NCBI GenBank assembly: GCA_932521035.1
Contig: OW051494.1
Location: 9,658,001 to 9,722,000, forward strand
Direction: 5' to 3'
Length of the DNA stretch: 64,000 nt
Origin: Oscheius dolichura
Lineage: Eukaryota > Nematoda > Chromadorea > Rhabditida > Rhabditidae
The notes under the pieces: model-generated
Told to the model about the DNA's origin: nothing
What the model saw: the letters and a program-made list of their open reading frames with translations, nothing else
The model's database searches: none
Position numbers and translations under genes: made by a program
Shown here: positions 1 through 12,047 of the stretch, in pieces
Position numbering within the stretch: position 1 is the first letter of the stretch
How the letters are laid out: the number at the start of each line of letters is the position of its first letter

Positions 1-2463
1 CCTCTAATTGATTCTCGTTAATTAGGCGAAGAGCACAAAGAGAGACGACCCAAAGCGCAGAGAGACTCTATTGCTCTCTGGGCTCTTCTACTCACGTTTT
101 GCTAGGAAATGGGGGATTTTTTTGATCCAGCCTCTAATTTCCTTGAAATATTTGACTCCCTGGCCATTTTCTTTATTTCTTGAGCCAAAAATCTTCCAAC
201 TGGGACCATTTTCCAGCGAGTTGGACCTAGTTTTTCCTTCAAATTGGTCCGAATTGGATTTAGACCATGTTAACCGACTTGTAAGGTTGCTAATTTCGAT
301 GTGTCATCAATTTTTTGGTCCCTATCTCTTTTTCACGAGTCTCTTTCCTCTCGAGGCCATTTTCCATTCATTTCTTGCCTTTTCTCATTTTAAATCGGCC
401 CTATTTCATAAGACTTCCTCTTTTTTGATATTTTTGAATTTCCCGGCATCGTACGCCTTTTATCCTGGTTTTTAGAGTAAAGATTTCCTTTTTTGGACCA
501 TTTTTCACAGATAGTCCGTTTCCAGAGGGAAAGAATTTTCCGCTTGGTACTATTTGGTACCGTGGCGAGCAAAAGTTGCCTGATTTCTACATTGAACCTG
601 AGATTCGGGCGCTTTTTGCTAAATTGCTAAAAAAAAAATTGCTAAAAAAAAAATTCTTCTCCACACTCTCCTCCGTGAATATTTTAATATTATGTTCACG
701 TGATGATGAATAATCTCCTCTCGGAGCTACTTTTTGATACCCGTCTATTTCTATCGAGGAGAAATCACTCTAAAAGCTCTCTAATACGCTTCACTCATCC
801 CTCCGCATTAATTTGCCCACCGGCATTTTATTTTTCCGACGTGGATCTCGCCAGATAAATAACAAAATTTGTCGTTGTTTTTATGAACATCAAATGGGAG
901 GACGAGGAGGAGGATATGTTATCAAAAATAACCGCGAAAAGTGTAAACATTTTGCCGTTTATAACCTGTACTGTAGAAGAATAGGGGGAAAAATAGGCGG
1001 GAAACAACCAATTAGCTCATTTTCCCGGGTTTCCGAGCTTTTTGACATTTTTTGTGCCGCTTCAAACAATTTTTTGCGGGATCTGGGTCCCGAAACGATA
1101 ATTTTTCGTGAATGTGGTTATTACCTCCTTATTACCTCCTTCTATGGGCGCAGTTTTGTAACAGTTTTGAATAAAGATGATCCCTCTGCCGAGACTTTAC
1201 GGGTGCAAGGGATCGGACTGCCGAGGACCGAGCCGTCAGAATTTCCATCTTACAGAAATCCTTTTCGATAATTTTTTGATTCCTTCTCCAATTTGAGGTT
1301 CTTCTGGCCAATTCCAGCCATTTTCCCAGCCTTCCCTTCCTAGTTTTTTTGGGCGATTTTATCCGCGGCTCTTTCAGCTTCCTCTCCAGGATTTCTTCTC
1401 ATTTTACGTCAAACTGAAACGCGAGAGAGAGCTGGCCAGTTTATTTGCTCCCTTCTGCTACTAGAAGCCGGCTGCTGGGCTCTTTTAGAATTCAAATTGC
1501 GCGCTCTCTCCCCAGGCCGATTGAAGGGCCCCGAGAAGTAGAAGGGGGTACTTGAAGAGGCAGAGAGAGCAGAGGTTAACCAGCCGGCTGGCCAGCTCAT
1601 TCTCGCTCTTTTATTTTATGCAGCCGCGGGTAAAAAGAAAGCGAGCAATGGTCTAAAAAGGGGATAATTACTGCTCGGTACGGAGAAAAACGCATGTGAG
1701 CAAAGCGCGCCAATTAGACGGCCATTTAGGCGGGAAAATTGTCGAAAATAAGCGTTCACTCCCCGTGATTCCCTCCGGCTGATCATCTGCTCAATAGCCA
1801 GGTTGAAGCGCGTCATAATGAGCCCACGAGACGTGGGTCTTTATTTGTGAGCCAGCCCGGGGGTAGAATATGAATTTATATTAAATTGTGTCAGGTCTCA
1901 TGGGAGAGAAAGGGGAGACGAGGGATAAAAACAACATACTACAAAATGAAGACGCCGCCGGCGGAGAACAGAAAAGTACAGAAAAATAGATGGAATTTAT
2001 TATAAATAGACGGGAGATCTTTGATTAACGCGGTTCAGTATGCAATTAGACGGCTAGAAACCAAAAAATCACTGGAAAAACGTCACAAATAGACAGCGAA
2101 CAGCCACAGTTACACAGTTAACCTTTATAATTGGTTTGAGTGTTTTGTGTCTTGAACGGATACCTAAAAACACGACAAATTGGCTATTTTGAAGCTCTAT
2201 ATTCTCATTACTCACTGTCAATTAATTGAATTACCGTAATCCCTGGATTCGTAGCGATTCTTGGAAAGAAAGTGGGAAAACAGGGGCGACGCTTTTAAAT
2301 TTACGTTTTGGCGGGATTTTTGGTCCTAGAGGGAAATTTATCGGGTATAAAAGTTTGCCATCATCAGTTGCCACAGCTAGACAGCAAACTAAGCCACAAT
2401 TGCATGACTCCCCTATTTTTCGTGGATTTTCCCCCCAAATTACCATACTTACAATACTTTTTC
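1..2463. other. Upstream region without a supported gene
   Basis: No open frame here shows the phase-consistent exon and splice pattern seen in the neighbouring genes. The two longest frames (71-475 and 813-1271, plus strand) are AT-rich, low in complexity and run through repeat sequence. I read the region as intergenic and as the likely 5' control region of the rabphilin gene. It contains a short A-tract duplication (about 620-655) and one arm of repeat family B (1149-1234). Confidence 0.5.
1149..1234 (+). repeat. Foldback repeat family B, right arm only
   Basis: Carries the family B right arm (CTGCCGAGACTTTACGGGTG, then a GGATCGGACT-type block and ACCGAGCC) and the spacer just before it (CAGTTTTGTAACAGTTTTGA), but the left arm is absent. 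It is a truncated copy; complete copies lie at 4487, 6279, 14502, 38262 and 59132. Confidence 0.75.
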
Positions 2464-2470
2464 AGATCTC
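2464..2470 (+). promoter_or_regulatory. Probable trans-splice acceptor of the rabphilin gene
   Basis: TTTTTCAG ends at 2465, five bases before the ATG at 2471, and no phase-compatible upstream coding exon is visible. In nematodes such an acceptor next to the start codon usually receives a spliced leader. SL1 RNA genes are present in this window. The trans-splicing itself is inferred. Confidence 0.5.
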
Positions 2471-5400
2471 ATGAATGATTGGGAAATAGGTGGCACACAG
2501 AATAAATGGGTCTGCCCCAGCGACAGGCATCTGCAGCTGAGAGCACAGTAAGTGATCGCCTAAAAACGCTGATATTGGCAATTATTGTGGGCTCAAAGCG
2601 GGATGGTCAGTGCGGACAGCGACAGCCAGGAGTCCGACGAATAGCAAAGCGAATGGAGGAGGAATTACGGAAGCCGAGCAGGAACATATCAGGGCGGTAA
2701 GTATTAAACTTTTAAAGATTTAAATCTTTAGTTTGCTAGAAATGACGGTATAGTTCTTTTCCAAAAAATAGGAATACCGTAACGGGTCGCTAAACTTTCC
2801 GCGCTTGATCATTTGAGCAAAACTGACGGGGATTTTCGATTTCGCTCGATTTTTCAGCGCCATGCCGCCAAAATGCCTCGAAGAGACAAATGTACGGCAA
2901 CCATATTTTTCTGGAAAAAGATTCTGAGCGATTTCACCCACGGCGCGCGTTTACAGTACTCCCATTCTCAGTTTTGCCGAAAAACTTGCTGTCAACCTGC
3001 CCTAATGCTAAACTATTCCACATCTTTTGCTTTTTAATTGCAACGAGCATTTTACATTAATCTACAGTACTACTTTTCCCTTCAGGTCCTCGCCAAAGCC
3101 GAAGCCAGCCGGGTGAAAGAGCAGCAAAGGATAGGGTAAGTCATTTGTCTCTATTTTTCATTATTTTCACATTTTTTGACTATATTTCTTTATCAGAAAT
3201 CTTCATAAGAAGCGTTTGAATAATTTGTGGTGGCCAATTTTAAGGTTTCCAAATTGAAAGTTTTCCCCGGACCAAAAAAAAAATCTCTTCAACTTTTTAT
3301 AGACCTCGTTTTTCAACCAAAATTTGAATTTCTCGCCAATATACCCTATTTTGAGCCTTTCTTTTCAGAAAAATGGTGGACCGCCTGGATAAGATGCGAA
3401 GGAGGGCCACGGGCAATGGTGTGACCCATTGTCTTCTCTGTCAAACAGAATTCGGCCTCCTGGCATCCAAAAGCTACGCGGCTATGTGTTCCGACTGTCG
3501 GAAGGTAGGGCTACCGTAACCCTCATGATTTTTTAATATATATCGTTATAGTATGTTTGCCAGAGGAATTGCGGAGTGGAAACGCTGGATCCCCAACGCG
3601 GAGACGTCGTCTTCCTGTGCAAAATCTGCTCCGAGGCTCGAGAGGTGGTTAGTCAGTGGTCGCAGGGCTATTTTCCTTATTTTATTTTTGGTTCAATAAT
3701 TTCTATTCGTTGTGGTTTTTTCTCAACTTCTATTTCTCAATTTTGAACTCTTTTATCTAATATTTTCCAACGCGCGTGCCAAATTACAGCTGCCTGCTGG
3801 TTACAGCGCGCGAGAATGGGCGCGTTTTTGAATAAAATACTGTAAAAACATCCAAAATCAGGTATTTTTGGCGTTTTTTGACATACTATAGCTAAAATGA
3901 ACTGATTTAGACCTTTAAAAGTGTCCAGAAATGTTCAAAAATGTTCAAAATCCGAGAAAATGGTTATTTCCTCTATCGCTTATTTGCTTCTGTCACACGT
4001 TCTTACTGTCTTCTTCTCCTAATTCTTCCAGTGCCGATTGTGTACTGTATCGTAAATTCACTTCTTTTGTCATCGTCCACAAATTGTCCAGTTACACCGA
4101 TTTTAATGATATTTCCCTCAAAAAATAGCGAAATTTCCAGTTGTGGAAGAAATCCGGCGCCTGGTTCTACCACGAGATGCCGGAATACGTCAAACCGGAT
4201 CCGGTAATCCTTTAAAAATGGGAATAAATGGGGAAAATGATTTCAGCAGGGAAATGGAGACATCCGATCACCGCCAAGCAATCAACCAAAACCCTCATGG
4301 GCTTTCTCCCACAGCGGTAGTCAGGGAAATATGAATGTACCGGAGAAACCAAGAAGGCAAATGCTACCCAATATGCAAACACCGCCGCATATTGTTCACA
4401 ATGAGCCGAGGTTTGTAGTCTTTTTCTTTTTTTTTGTTTTGGGGACAGGAAAATTGGAAATTCAATGGTTCCCTAGGTATTTTGGTGGCTCGGTCCTCGA
4501 GAGTCCGCTCCTCTGCCCCCGTAAAGGAGGATCATCTTTAATCAAAAGTGTTACAAATCTGTGAAGCCTTTATGCTTTTGTCCTGCCGAGACGTTATGGG
4601 TGCAGAGGATCGGACTATTGAGGGCCGAGGCAATTGAGGGATTCTGGTTCATTCCTACTCTTCCCGGCCGATTTCTCAGTTCTTTCTGCAATGGAGATTC
4701 CGGAAGTTTTTGGGGATGTCCTCGGTTTACCAGGAAGTAGCAATTCCTCTTTGTGTCTTTTGGATTCTGCGACTATTATAGAGTTTTATCTTTGTGTTAT
4801 ATCTTGGTAATATCCCTAGAAAATGTATAGAACATAAAAACAAAAGGGCAACAGATTGAAAAAGTCCGAGAAGGGAGGGTTTTGAAGATTACAATATGGT
4901 TCTTTGCCGAGAAAACCGCGTTTACGGCCATTTTTGGGGCAATTTCCCTTATTTCAAGCGGATTCCAAAGAGGCAATAAAGTCAGAAACCAAGAAATATA
5001 AAAAACGTTCATACTGAATCCTAACATCCTCCTGAATTCAGTAGTCCGCGAAGTCCGCGGAGTCCGCGGAGCCCGCGGCAACAGCAGGCTCCCCTGCCGC
5101 CGCCGGACATCCTCGTAAGGTTTGTATCTCTCCGCACAGCGTGTGTTCCAGTGTCTGTTGGATGTTTTCAACTACTCTCGTAGTCATTTTTTTGGCTTGC
5201 ACTTCTCCTTAGTTCATATAAATCTGTCTGTAATGCCGTTCCATCTACCGTAACCTCTCACTAATTCCTGACAGTCCTTTAAATTGAAAAAAAAACCTGT
5301 AGCGTGTGCCTGTGTGTTCACTAACCATCACAATAATTCGTGCTGTCTCCCTTAGAAATTATAATTACTTCAGCTGCAGGTCGAAATCGCCCCGGCCCCG

Positions 5401-8400
5401 AATTCAACCATCCTGGGTCAAGGAGAAGGTCATGTCTTCGATGAGTGTCGACGACGATGATAAGTGAGTTTTTTAAAATGATATTTTTTACATTTCCTGT
5501 AATATAAGGGCTGAGGCTGTTAAAAGCATGAAAAAGTATATTAAAATAATGAGAAATAGTCCTTTAAAGTAGAAGTAGTACTATGCAGTGCATGGCCTAT
5601 CTCGTGCACGTTGTGCTCCGTTTACAGCCCATCGACTTCAATGCCTCTCAGAAGTTCCAGTGAGGGAGAATTCGCACAAAGCGGAGTGATGAGAAGGCCG
5701 ATGCGACAGAGCTCAGCACAAAGGAGAGAAGCCAATCTGGCACGGTTTGCCATGAGCCAGCAGAGAATCACGGACAGTGGTGGGTTCAATTTTCGGTTTT
5801 GGGGGCTTTCCTTGAATTTTCCCGTTTTTTAGACAGATTTTAGCAATTTGAACGGGAACTTCTGTATTTTCTGGCCTGTAGAATGCTTTCCAAAGGTCTA
5901 GAAACATGTAAAACCTTTCAAGTCAGTCATAACCAGAGAAAAATGAAGAAGAATCCCAAAAAGGACAAAAATTCCCTTCCCCCTCTGCCGAGAATGGACT
6001 GGCTCCTTGTTTCGGGGTCAAAACGGGTCTAGAAACATTTTTCAGCAGTAAAACAGCTTGGGGAACATTTTCACCGATTTGTTTCATAAAACGGATTGTT
6101 TTTGACCAATTTTGCCTATTTTCCCTGGGAATCTACTGAATTTTCGGCTCCAAAAAGCTTCTGAAGTAACGTTTCTTGATCCAAACGTTTTCGAGCGGTA
6201 AAAATCAGTATAATGAAGGTAAAAGGTATAAAAATTGGGGGATTACTGTGCTTATTCAGTCGGAACGGTCTCGAGGCCGGCTCGGTACATGATAGTTCGA
6301 TTCCCTGCACTCGTAAAGTCTCGGCAAGGCAAGGATATAAAGGCGCCATAGTTTTGTAACAGTTTTGAATAAAGATGATTCTTCTGCCGAGATTTTACGG
6401 GTGCAGGGGATCGGGCTATCGAGGACCGAGCCTCTGACCCTTCTTGGTTCTTCTATTCTTCAAGAAAGGTCCCGGAGCGTTTCCGCCTCGAACCTATTTT
6501 GAGCCCAAAATTGAGTTTTCCGACATTTCTTCTGCCCAGAAATGATGATTTCCCCCGTTCAGAAGAAGATTCCTCCCCGGAATCCCATGCCTCTACCCGA
6601 TCCACCTCGCCACGACGGTCTCTCGCCACCCCGTCGTCCTATGACTCCAGCCACAAAGATATCCGCCAAGCCGGCGAAGGCACGACGCTAGAAGACGCCC
6701 GAAGTATTGACAGCGGAGGTAACAGTCAGTGATTTTGGTAGACCCCTATTCCTATCCGCAATTTGCTTCACTAGCACCGTCTTGTTTGCTTTATAACCGT
6801 TGATTTCTGTTTCAAAACGCGAATTTTCAGTAGTGCAATCGGATCATTCCAATCCCCAAGCGGCTTTGACGTTGAGTGTGAGCTCTTTGACGCCGTTTGC
6901 CAGCAGCCAAGCCGATACCGGCGCGCCGATGTCCGTCAAGTCAAATGATTCGGATGAGCGGAGGATGATCCAGTCCGCCTCGGGCAGCAGTATGGTCAGC
7001 CCACCGCCGATCCCGCCCCGGAGCCCGGCTAAGTCCATAGGAGACAGGCAGCAGTCCCTGGAAGCCGTTTGCCGACGGATTAGCATCAGGTTAGGACCAA
7101 TTCTTCTATTTTCCCAGGTTTTAACACTATTTTGGCTTCAAAATTGGTCTATTTCGCTCAAAATACCCGTTGCTCATTATGCAAAGCCTTCCTCCCCTCC
7201 GCTCGTGCTCATCCCCGTTCGATCTGAAATTCCACCCGGCGCTTTTGTGTAGCATTCATGGGGCGAGATGGCCGAGCGGTCTAAGGCGCTGGTTTAAGGC
7301 ACCAGTCTCTTCGGGGGCGTGGGTTCGAATCCCACTCTCGTCAGCACATTTTTGCTTTTTTACTTTCATAATAAAACATTTTCAGCTCGGATGCCAGCAC
7401 AAAAAAGGTCGGAACATCTACAGACAGCGTGAATAAGCAAGATCTAGCCAAGGGAATTGTAATTTATCCATTTTTTCGGGAGTAAAATAATTTTTTAGAT
7501 TCCTTCAACTTCCATGACAGAATCCCCCGGCGCTCCCGGCTTTATGAGCTCTCCTGATGATGATTCAAGTTAGTTTTCACCCTGAATTCCATATGTTTGC
7601 TCGTGTTTCCACATTTTTATACATTTTAGTCCTCCAAGAGCAGACATTTTCCCTTTAATCTTGAATTCTTTCCACCTCCCCTCACGAATGGTCTCACGTG
7701 GAGTTTTTGTCATCACACCACATTTTTACTTACAATTTTCACTGTGATCAGTTTTTAAAATCATTTTTATTTAAAAAAAACATCAAGACAAACATTTTAG
7801 GACAGAAATAGGAATTGTTTTGGGTACTTTAGAAGCCGAGTTTTCATTCCCGCACCGGTAAAACCTTGGCAACACGAAGAAATAACGTTCTGGCCACGAT
7901 TACCGAGAATATTGTCCTGCTGTCGAGATTTTATGGGTGCAGGGACTTGAAGAGAAGCCAATGGGGCTCTTTTTCGTTTCAAAAAGCAGAAAACTCCGGG
8001 AAATTTGGGTAAAAACATGAGAGGAGGCGATTTCTTGGGAATTAACGGGGGAAACGCGGATTTTTCTGGTATTGCTCCATTTTTACCCTTAAATGTCCAC
8101 AATTTTGTAGTCTTTCCCTCCTTTTTGGGGTTCTCAACTAACCTGGAATGATTCTAGCCGATATTTTGGTATGGGGGTACCCGTGAGGCCCCCTCTCCCC
8201 CTCCGCTGCCGTCCCAATTTCGCGGCACACAGCTTCTCATTGGGGTGTTTTGGCTGTTTAGAGCGTCTGCGTGAAGCCCGTCGTCGTGCCCTACTGGAAC
8301 AGATTGACCAGGCTCGTCAGATGGCCCAGCTGAGCGACGAAGAGATCCCGCCCCAGCCGAGCTACGTGGAACCCGGCAGCCAGTCCAGTTCGGATGAACC

Positions 8401-11218
8401 CGGTCCGTCTCGGATGCCTTCTCCTCCTTCTGCTCGTCGTGCTGTCCAGCTGCTTTCCTGCTTTATCCCGTCACGAAAACGTAATCATCAAAAATCTTTA
8501 TTTTATTTTTAATTTAAATTATCAAATTTGGCGGGAAACGAAGCAGGAAAAGGGCAGTTTTTGCATGCTTGAATGTGGTTACTGTGGTTTTCTATCGTTT
8601 AGTTTTTCTCTCTTCCCGTCTTTTTTAGATGTAATGCCCTATTTTTTTCCTGCTGGATTGCTGCATGAGCACCCAACTTTAAGCCTCTCCTTTTATTTTT
8701 TTTTCTTCTTCCCTTTGGTCTATTGGAGAGAAAAAAAGCTAGAATAATCTTTATTGTTTCCTTTATTTTTCAAAACTTTGCTTTCTATCGTTAGAGCGTG
8801 TTTGCTACCAGATGAGAGGAGTTCAAATTTTTTTAAATTGCTTTAAAAAATTAAGAAAAGGCACTGTAAACGTCATGCAGCTTTCTAACCAATTTTGCGC
8901 CATTTTGAACGTTTTAAAGGTCTAAATCTACCCGCCAATGCGTTTATGTGAATCTAGAGCCCGTCAGGCTCATTTCAAGCCATTTCTGGACATTTTAAAG
9001 GACTGTACGCACATTTTATAGTCCTTTAAAGATGGCGAACTTCTCTCTATACGATATGCGACTGAAAATCTTTCCTATCTAGCTAAAGAGATTGCGAAAT
9101 TCTTAATTTTTCCAGCTTGGTTCGGTTGGCGCCCCCAATTTTCCCTTCCTGGTTCAATAATGGAAATTTCAGGTCTCCTCGGGTCGATTCAATTCACCCT
9201 AACATATCTGGCAGCCGAGAAGAAGCTGATTATTCACCTAATTCGAGCAAAGGTACTGTATTTTTGCCCCTGAGCCCTAGGCTGGTTACTGTAGCAGAGG
9301 AAAATAGGAAATTGAACTTTTTGTAAAAAACGAAAACCATCTTCAGAACCAGCGTCAAAAACTGAATCGAATGAGCTAGGTTCCAGCCAAGTTCTCCTTT
9401 TTTGTGAATAGTATTGTCGCTAAACAGAAAGCGTGCGCGCCGTCGCTGCGGGACCAGAGCGCTCAATCAGGCAAAATCAAGGGCTCTCTTCCTTTAAATT
9501 TCAGTTAGATCACCATAATTACAGTAATCCTTTCAGAATCTCAAGGCAATGGACAGTAACGGCTTCTCCGACCCGTATGTCAAGTTGTATCTGCTCCCAG
9601 GAGTGGCGAAAGCCACCAAGTTGAAGTCTAAAACCATCGAGAAGACTCTAAATCCGGAATGGGATGAGACGTTGACTTATTACGGTGTGACGGAGGACGA
9701 CATGTACAAGAAGACAATGAGGATTGTGGTGCTGGATAGGGACAGGATTGGCTCGGATTTCTTGGGAGAGACACGCGTCGCCTTGAAGAAATTGAACTTC
9801 AATGAGACGAAACGGTACAATCTGTATCTGGAGAGAGCCATACCGGTGAGTTATACAGCGACCGTACTCTTTTTGGAGGAAAAAGGCCCCCGTAAGCACG
9901 CTTCACCTAACTATTCGCAAAAACTCACCTTTTCAGTATTTTGAGCTTATTTTTCGATTGTTTTTATCATTTTAAAATGATCGTCAGGTCGTAAAGAACA
10001 TTTTGGTCAAAGAAAACTGTTGAAAATCATGAAACACTAACGGTTAAATGGGGCGCGCTCACGGCCAGGACTTTCAAATGGTGAAATTGTCGTATTTCCC
10101 CCAAAAATTGCTAATTTTTCAGGATTCTAACTGTGAATAACATTATTTTATTTTAGGTAATTCCTCCAAAAGGTTCTGAAGCGAATAAAGAGCGTGGAAA
10201 GCTGCTGATCGGTCTCCAGTACAACATCCAACAGGGTACCCTCTTCGTTAACATCAAACGAGGCGCTGAACTTGTTGGAATGGATTCCAGCGGATTTTCT
10301 GATCCCTACTGTAAGGTCCAGCTGACCCCAGTCACCTCTAAAAGCCATCGGCAGAAGACATCCATCAAGAAAAGGACCCTAAATCCCGAATTCAACGAGG
10401 TAAGCCTCCTAATTAGACCAAATATGGAGAAATACGTTTAGACGATGCAATTTATCGTCCCTTTCAAAGAATTACCGAAGAAAACGCTTCAAATTAATGT
10501 GTACGACCACGATTTGGGCAGCAAAGATGACTATATTGGTAAGTGGAAGGGGATTCCCACAGTTCTGCGCTACGTAACACAGTGTCAAAGTTTGTGGGGC
10601 TACAAATTTTTTTGCCCAGGCATTTGAGATGTGCAGGGTTCATTAGAATCACCTTGACGTGCTCTCCAACTAGATCTTTGAATTTTTGAAATCGACCTAG
10701 AAATGGCCGAGATATGGACACAAACGCCCGACACTCCCGTCTACGCCCAATTTCGAAATTGGGAGTTGTTGTAAATGCGGAATTCAACCGCCAAAATCGT
10801 ATTTTCAAGAATTTTCATTACGATATTCGTGATCAGCGTAAAAAACTGAGTCGGATAGTCTAGGTTAGAAGTCATTTTGAGATCCACCAAACGAAAGGGA
10901 TTACGACGGGCTTCTACCAAATGATAGAGAGCTTATAATCTGCCAGCAAAATCTGATAAAATATAGGGGGGTATAGCTCAGAGGTAGAGTATTCCGTTCG
11001 CATCGGAAAAGTCCCGGGTTCAATCCCCGGTACCTCCAAATAATTTTTGCTTTTTTTCTTTTGCATTTCCCACCATTTTCACCAAAAATAATCCATTTCC
11101 AGGTGGAATTACGCTCTCCACAACGGCAAAAGAAACTGCCGGACGTCATTGGATCAGCTGTATCGAGAATCCCGGTCAATTATTTGAAGAATGGCATCAT
11201 TTGGCCCTGGACGAGTAA
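2471..11218 (+). CDS. rbf-1: Rabphilin-type Rab effector with two C2 domains
   Basis: Synaptic-vesicle Rab3/Rab27 effector that binds phospholipid and calcium through C2 domains. Exons: 2471-2547, 2591-2696, 3086-3135, 3369-3504, 3552-3644, 4141-4203, 4247-4410, 5042-5119, 5380-5463, 5628-5783, 6540-6718, 6831-7089, 7386-7458, 7499-7568, 8262-8480, 9173-9252, 9537-9845, 10157-10399, 10442-10538, 11103-11218; total 2652 nt, 883 aa. The N-terminal Rab-binding helix and FYVE-type zinc finger (THCLLC, MCSDC, CQRNC, LCKIC; about residues 75-165) are followed by a Pro/Ser-rich linker. C2A spans about 603-732 (MDSNGFSDPYVK; calcium-loop DRDRIGSD) and C2B about 733-883 (MDSSGFSDPYCK; YDHDLGSKDD). The fit to rabphilin is unambiguous. 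Oddities: the acceptor of exon 2 reads GG instead of AG, exon 8 is a 78-nt Ser-Pro-Arg cassette that can be skipped in frame, and two tRNA genes sit in introns. Linker exons 8-15 are less certain than the domain exons. Confidence 0.93.
2745..2930 (+). repeat. Inverted-repeat element family E, copy 1
   Basis: Lies in rabphilin intron 2. It begins with TAGTTCTTTTCCAAAAAATA and ends with the near-complement TATTTTTCTGGAAAAAGATT, so it has terminal inverted repeats of about 20 bp. The core (TTTGAGCAAAA, GATTTTCGATTTC, AGAGACAAATGTAC) recurs at 11688, 13548, 52308 (inverted) and 55950. Confidence 0.75.
4487..4631. repeat. Foldback repeat family B (MITE-like), diverged complete copy
   Basis: Two arms of about 45 bp face each other: left GGCTCGGTCCTCGAGAGTCC, right near-complement ending GAGGGCCGAGGC, around a short AT-rich spacer containing GATCATCTTTAATCAAAA. 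It lies in rabphilin intron 7 and could form a long hairpin. No coding capacity. Confidence 0.8.
5042..5119 (+). other. Candidate cassette exon of the rabphilin gene
   Basis: Bounded by ATTCAG and GTTTGT, 78 nt long, phase 2 at both ends, and encoding a Ser-Pro-Arg repeat followed by a Pro/Gln-rich stretch. Flanking exons 7 and 9 are both phase 2 at the junction, so inclusion or skipping keeps the frame. Using the stronger-looking GTAAGG donor five bases upstream would break the frame. Alternative use is inferred from phase alone. Confidence 0.5.
6279..6432. repeat. Foldback repeat family B, complete copy
   Basis: Left arm GGCTCGGTACATGATAGTTC followed by CCCTGCACTCGTAAAGTCTC; right arm CTGCCGAGATTTTACGGGTG ending ACCGAGCC; spacer with CAGTTTTGTAACAGTTTTGA. 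Lies in rabphilin intron 10. Confidence 0.85.
7262..7343 (+). tRNA. tRNA-Leu(AAG), nested in a rabphilin intron
   Basis: Folds as a type II tRNA: acceptor GGCGAGA with TCTCGTC (one G-U pair), anticodon arm CTGGT/TTAAGGC/ACCAG giving anticodon AAG, a long variable arm (CTCTTCGGGGGCG), T arm with GGTTCGAATCC, and discriminator A. It is 82 nt long and lies in the sense orientation in rabphilin intron 12. Confidence 0.95.
7846..7952. repeat. Degenerate copy of foldback repeat family B
   Basis: Left remnant CCCGCACCGGTAAAACCTTG and right remnant CTGTCGAGATTTTATGGGTG are recognisable, but the outer arms are lost. It lies in rabphilin intron 14. Confidence 0.5.
9340..9490 (+). repeat. Dispersed repeat family A, copy 1
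   Basis: Contains GTCAAAAACTGAATCGAATG, AGTATTGTCGCTAAACAGAA and CTCAATCAGGCAAAATCAAG in order. The same three blocks occur at 12470-12640 and, inverted, at 18840-18990. Lies in rabphilin intron 16. Confidence 0.7.
10560..10757 (+). repeat. Dispersed repeat family C, copy 1
   Basis: A block of about 200 bp with GTTTGTGGGGCTACAAATTT, CTTGACGTGCTCTCCAACTA and ACTCCCGTCTACGCCC. It recurs at 15318, 16200, 57545 and, inverted, at 22470. Lies in rabphilin intron 19. No coding capacity. Confidence 0.75.
10967..11038 (+). tRNA. tRNA-Ala(CGC), nested in a rabphilin intron
   Basis: Cloverleaf: acceptor GGGGGTA with TACCTCC, containing the G3-U70 wobble that identifies alanine tRNAs; D arm GCTC...GAGT; anticodon arm TTCCG/TTCGCAT/CGGAA with anticodon CGC; T arm CCGGG/TTCAATC/CCCGG; discriminator A. 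It lies in the sense orientation in the last rabphilin intron. No internal intron is seen. Confidence 0.93.
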
Positions 11219-11687
11219 CTACTGCCTCCTCCCTTATCAAAACTTCTATATTTCTCTAATCCACCCCCTTATACCAGACTGGTCTTGTTTATGAGGTCAT
11301 TCCTCACTGTATCCGGGTTCTTTTAACTGATAAAAAAGTATAATAATGGGGAAATTTCCTCTCCTTCTTCCGGTCCACCTCCCCCAAACGTTTCACTTCA
11401 GAGAAATCATACAAATCCTATAGAAAGTTTTTTCTTCGGTGTTTTCCCAACACATCATACACAAAAAAGGTTATATTAAAACGTGGTTTACTTCTTCTTT
11501 TAATGTCTTGACAAATTTCTAATTTTTATTATGAGATGAATAAAGATGTTGGTTATGGTTACTGTAGACCGGATCGCGGCGCAGGTCCCGGAGGAGAAGC
11601 TGCTCCAATTTGGAGGATCGTCGAACTTGGGAAGGATGAGAGCCGGGCTCATCTAATGGGAGCTGAAATACGGCTTTTAGGGGGCTG

Positions 11688-11850
11688 TAGTTCTTTTCCA
11701 AAAAATAGGGCTACAGTAACGGGTGGTAAAACCTTCCGTGCGAGACCTTTTGAGCAAAAATGATCGGAATTTTCGATTTCTCGCTATTTTTCTTCGCCGG
11801 CTGTCCAGAATGTCCCAAAGAGACAAATGTACAGTAGCCCTATTGTTACT
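11688..11850 (+). repeat. Inverted-repeat element family E, copy 2
   Basis: Begins GTAGTTCTTTTCCAAAAAAT and carries the core TTTTGAGCAAAAATGATCGG and AAGAGACAAATGTACAGTAG. It lies in the interval between the convergent rabphilin and YiiX-like genes; I see no gene in 11.22-12.04 kb. Confidence 0.7.
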
Positions 11851-12047
11851 ATAATTCAGAACGCCGTTTGAATTTCCAAGAGAGCGCGCAATGGCCGTAC
11901 TGTCTTGCGCTGGGTAACCACCCCCTTTATGATGGTTTTTCTCCGATTTTAGATTATATTTCCTGAAACACTTTAATGTGCAGTAATCAGTGAAAACTTC
12001 TGCATCTTTTAAGACCAAAACCGCCCAAAACATCAGTATCTGGATCA

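Noticed and set aside
71-475. 134-codon plus-strand ORF at the left edge
   Set aside because: Phe/Leu/Ser-rich translation of AT-rich sequence, no splice or start context, no recognisable motif.
813-1271. 152-codon plus-strand ORF
   Set aside because: Its 3' third is the family B repeat; the same translation recurs wherever that repeat occurs.
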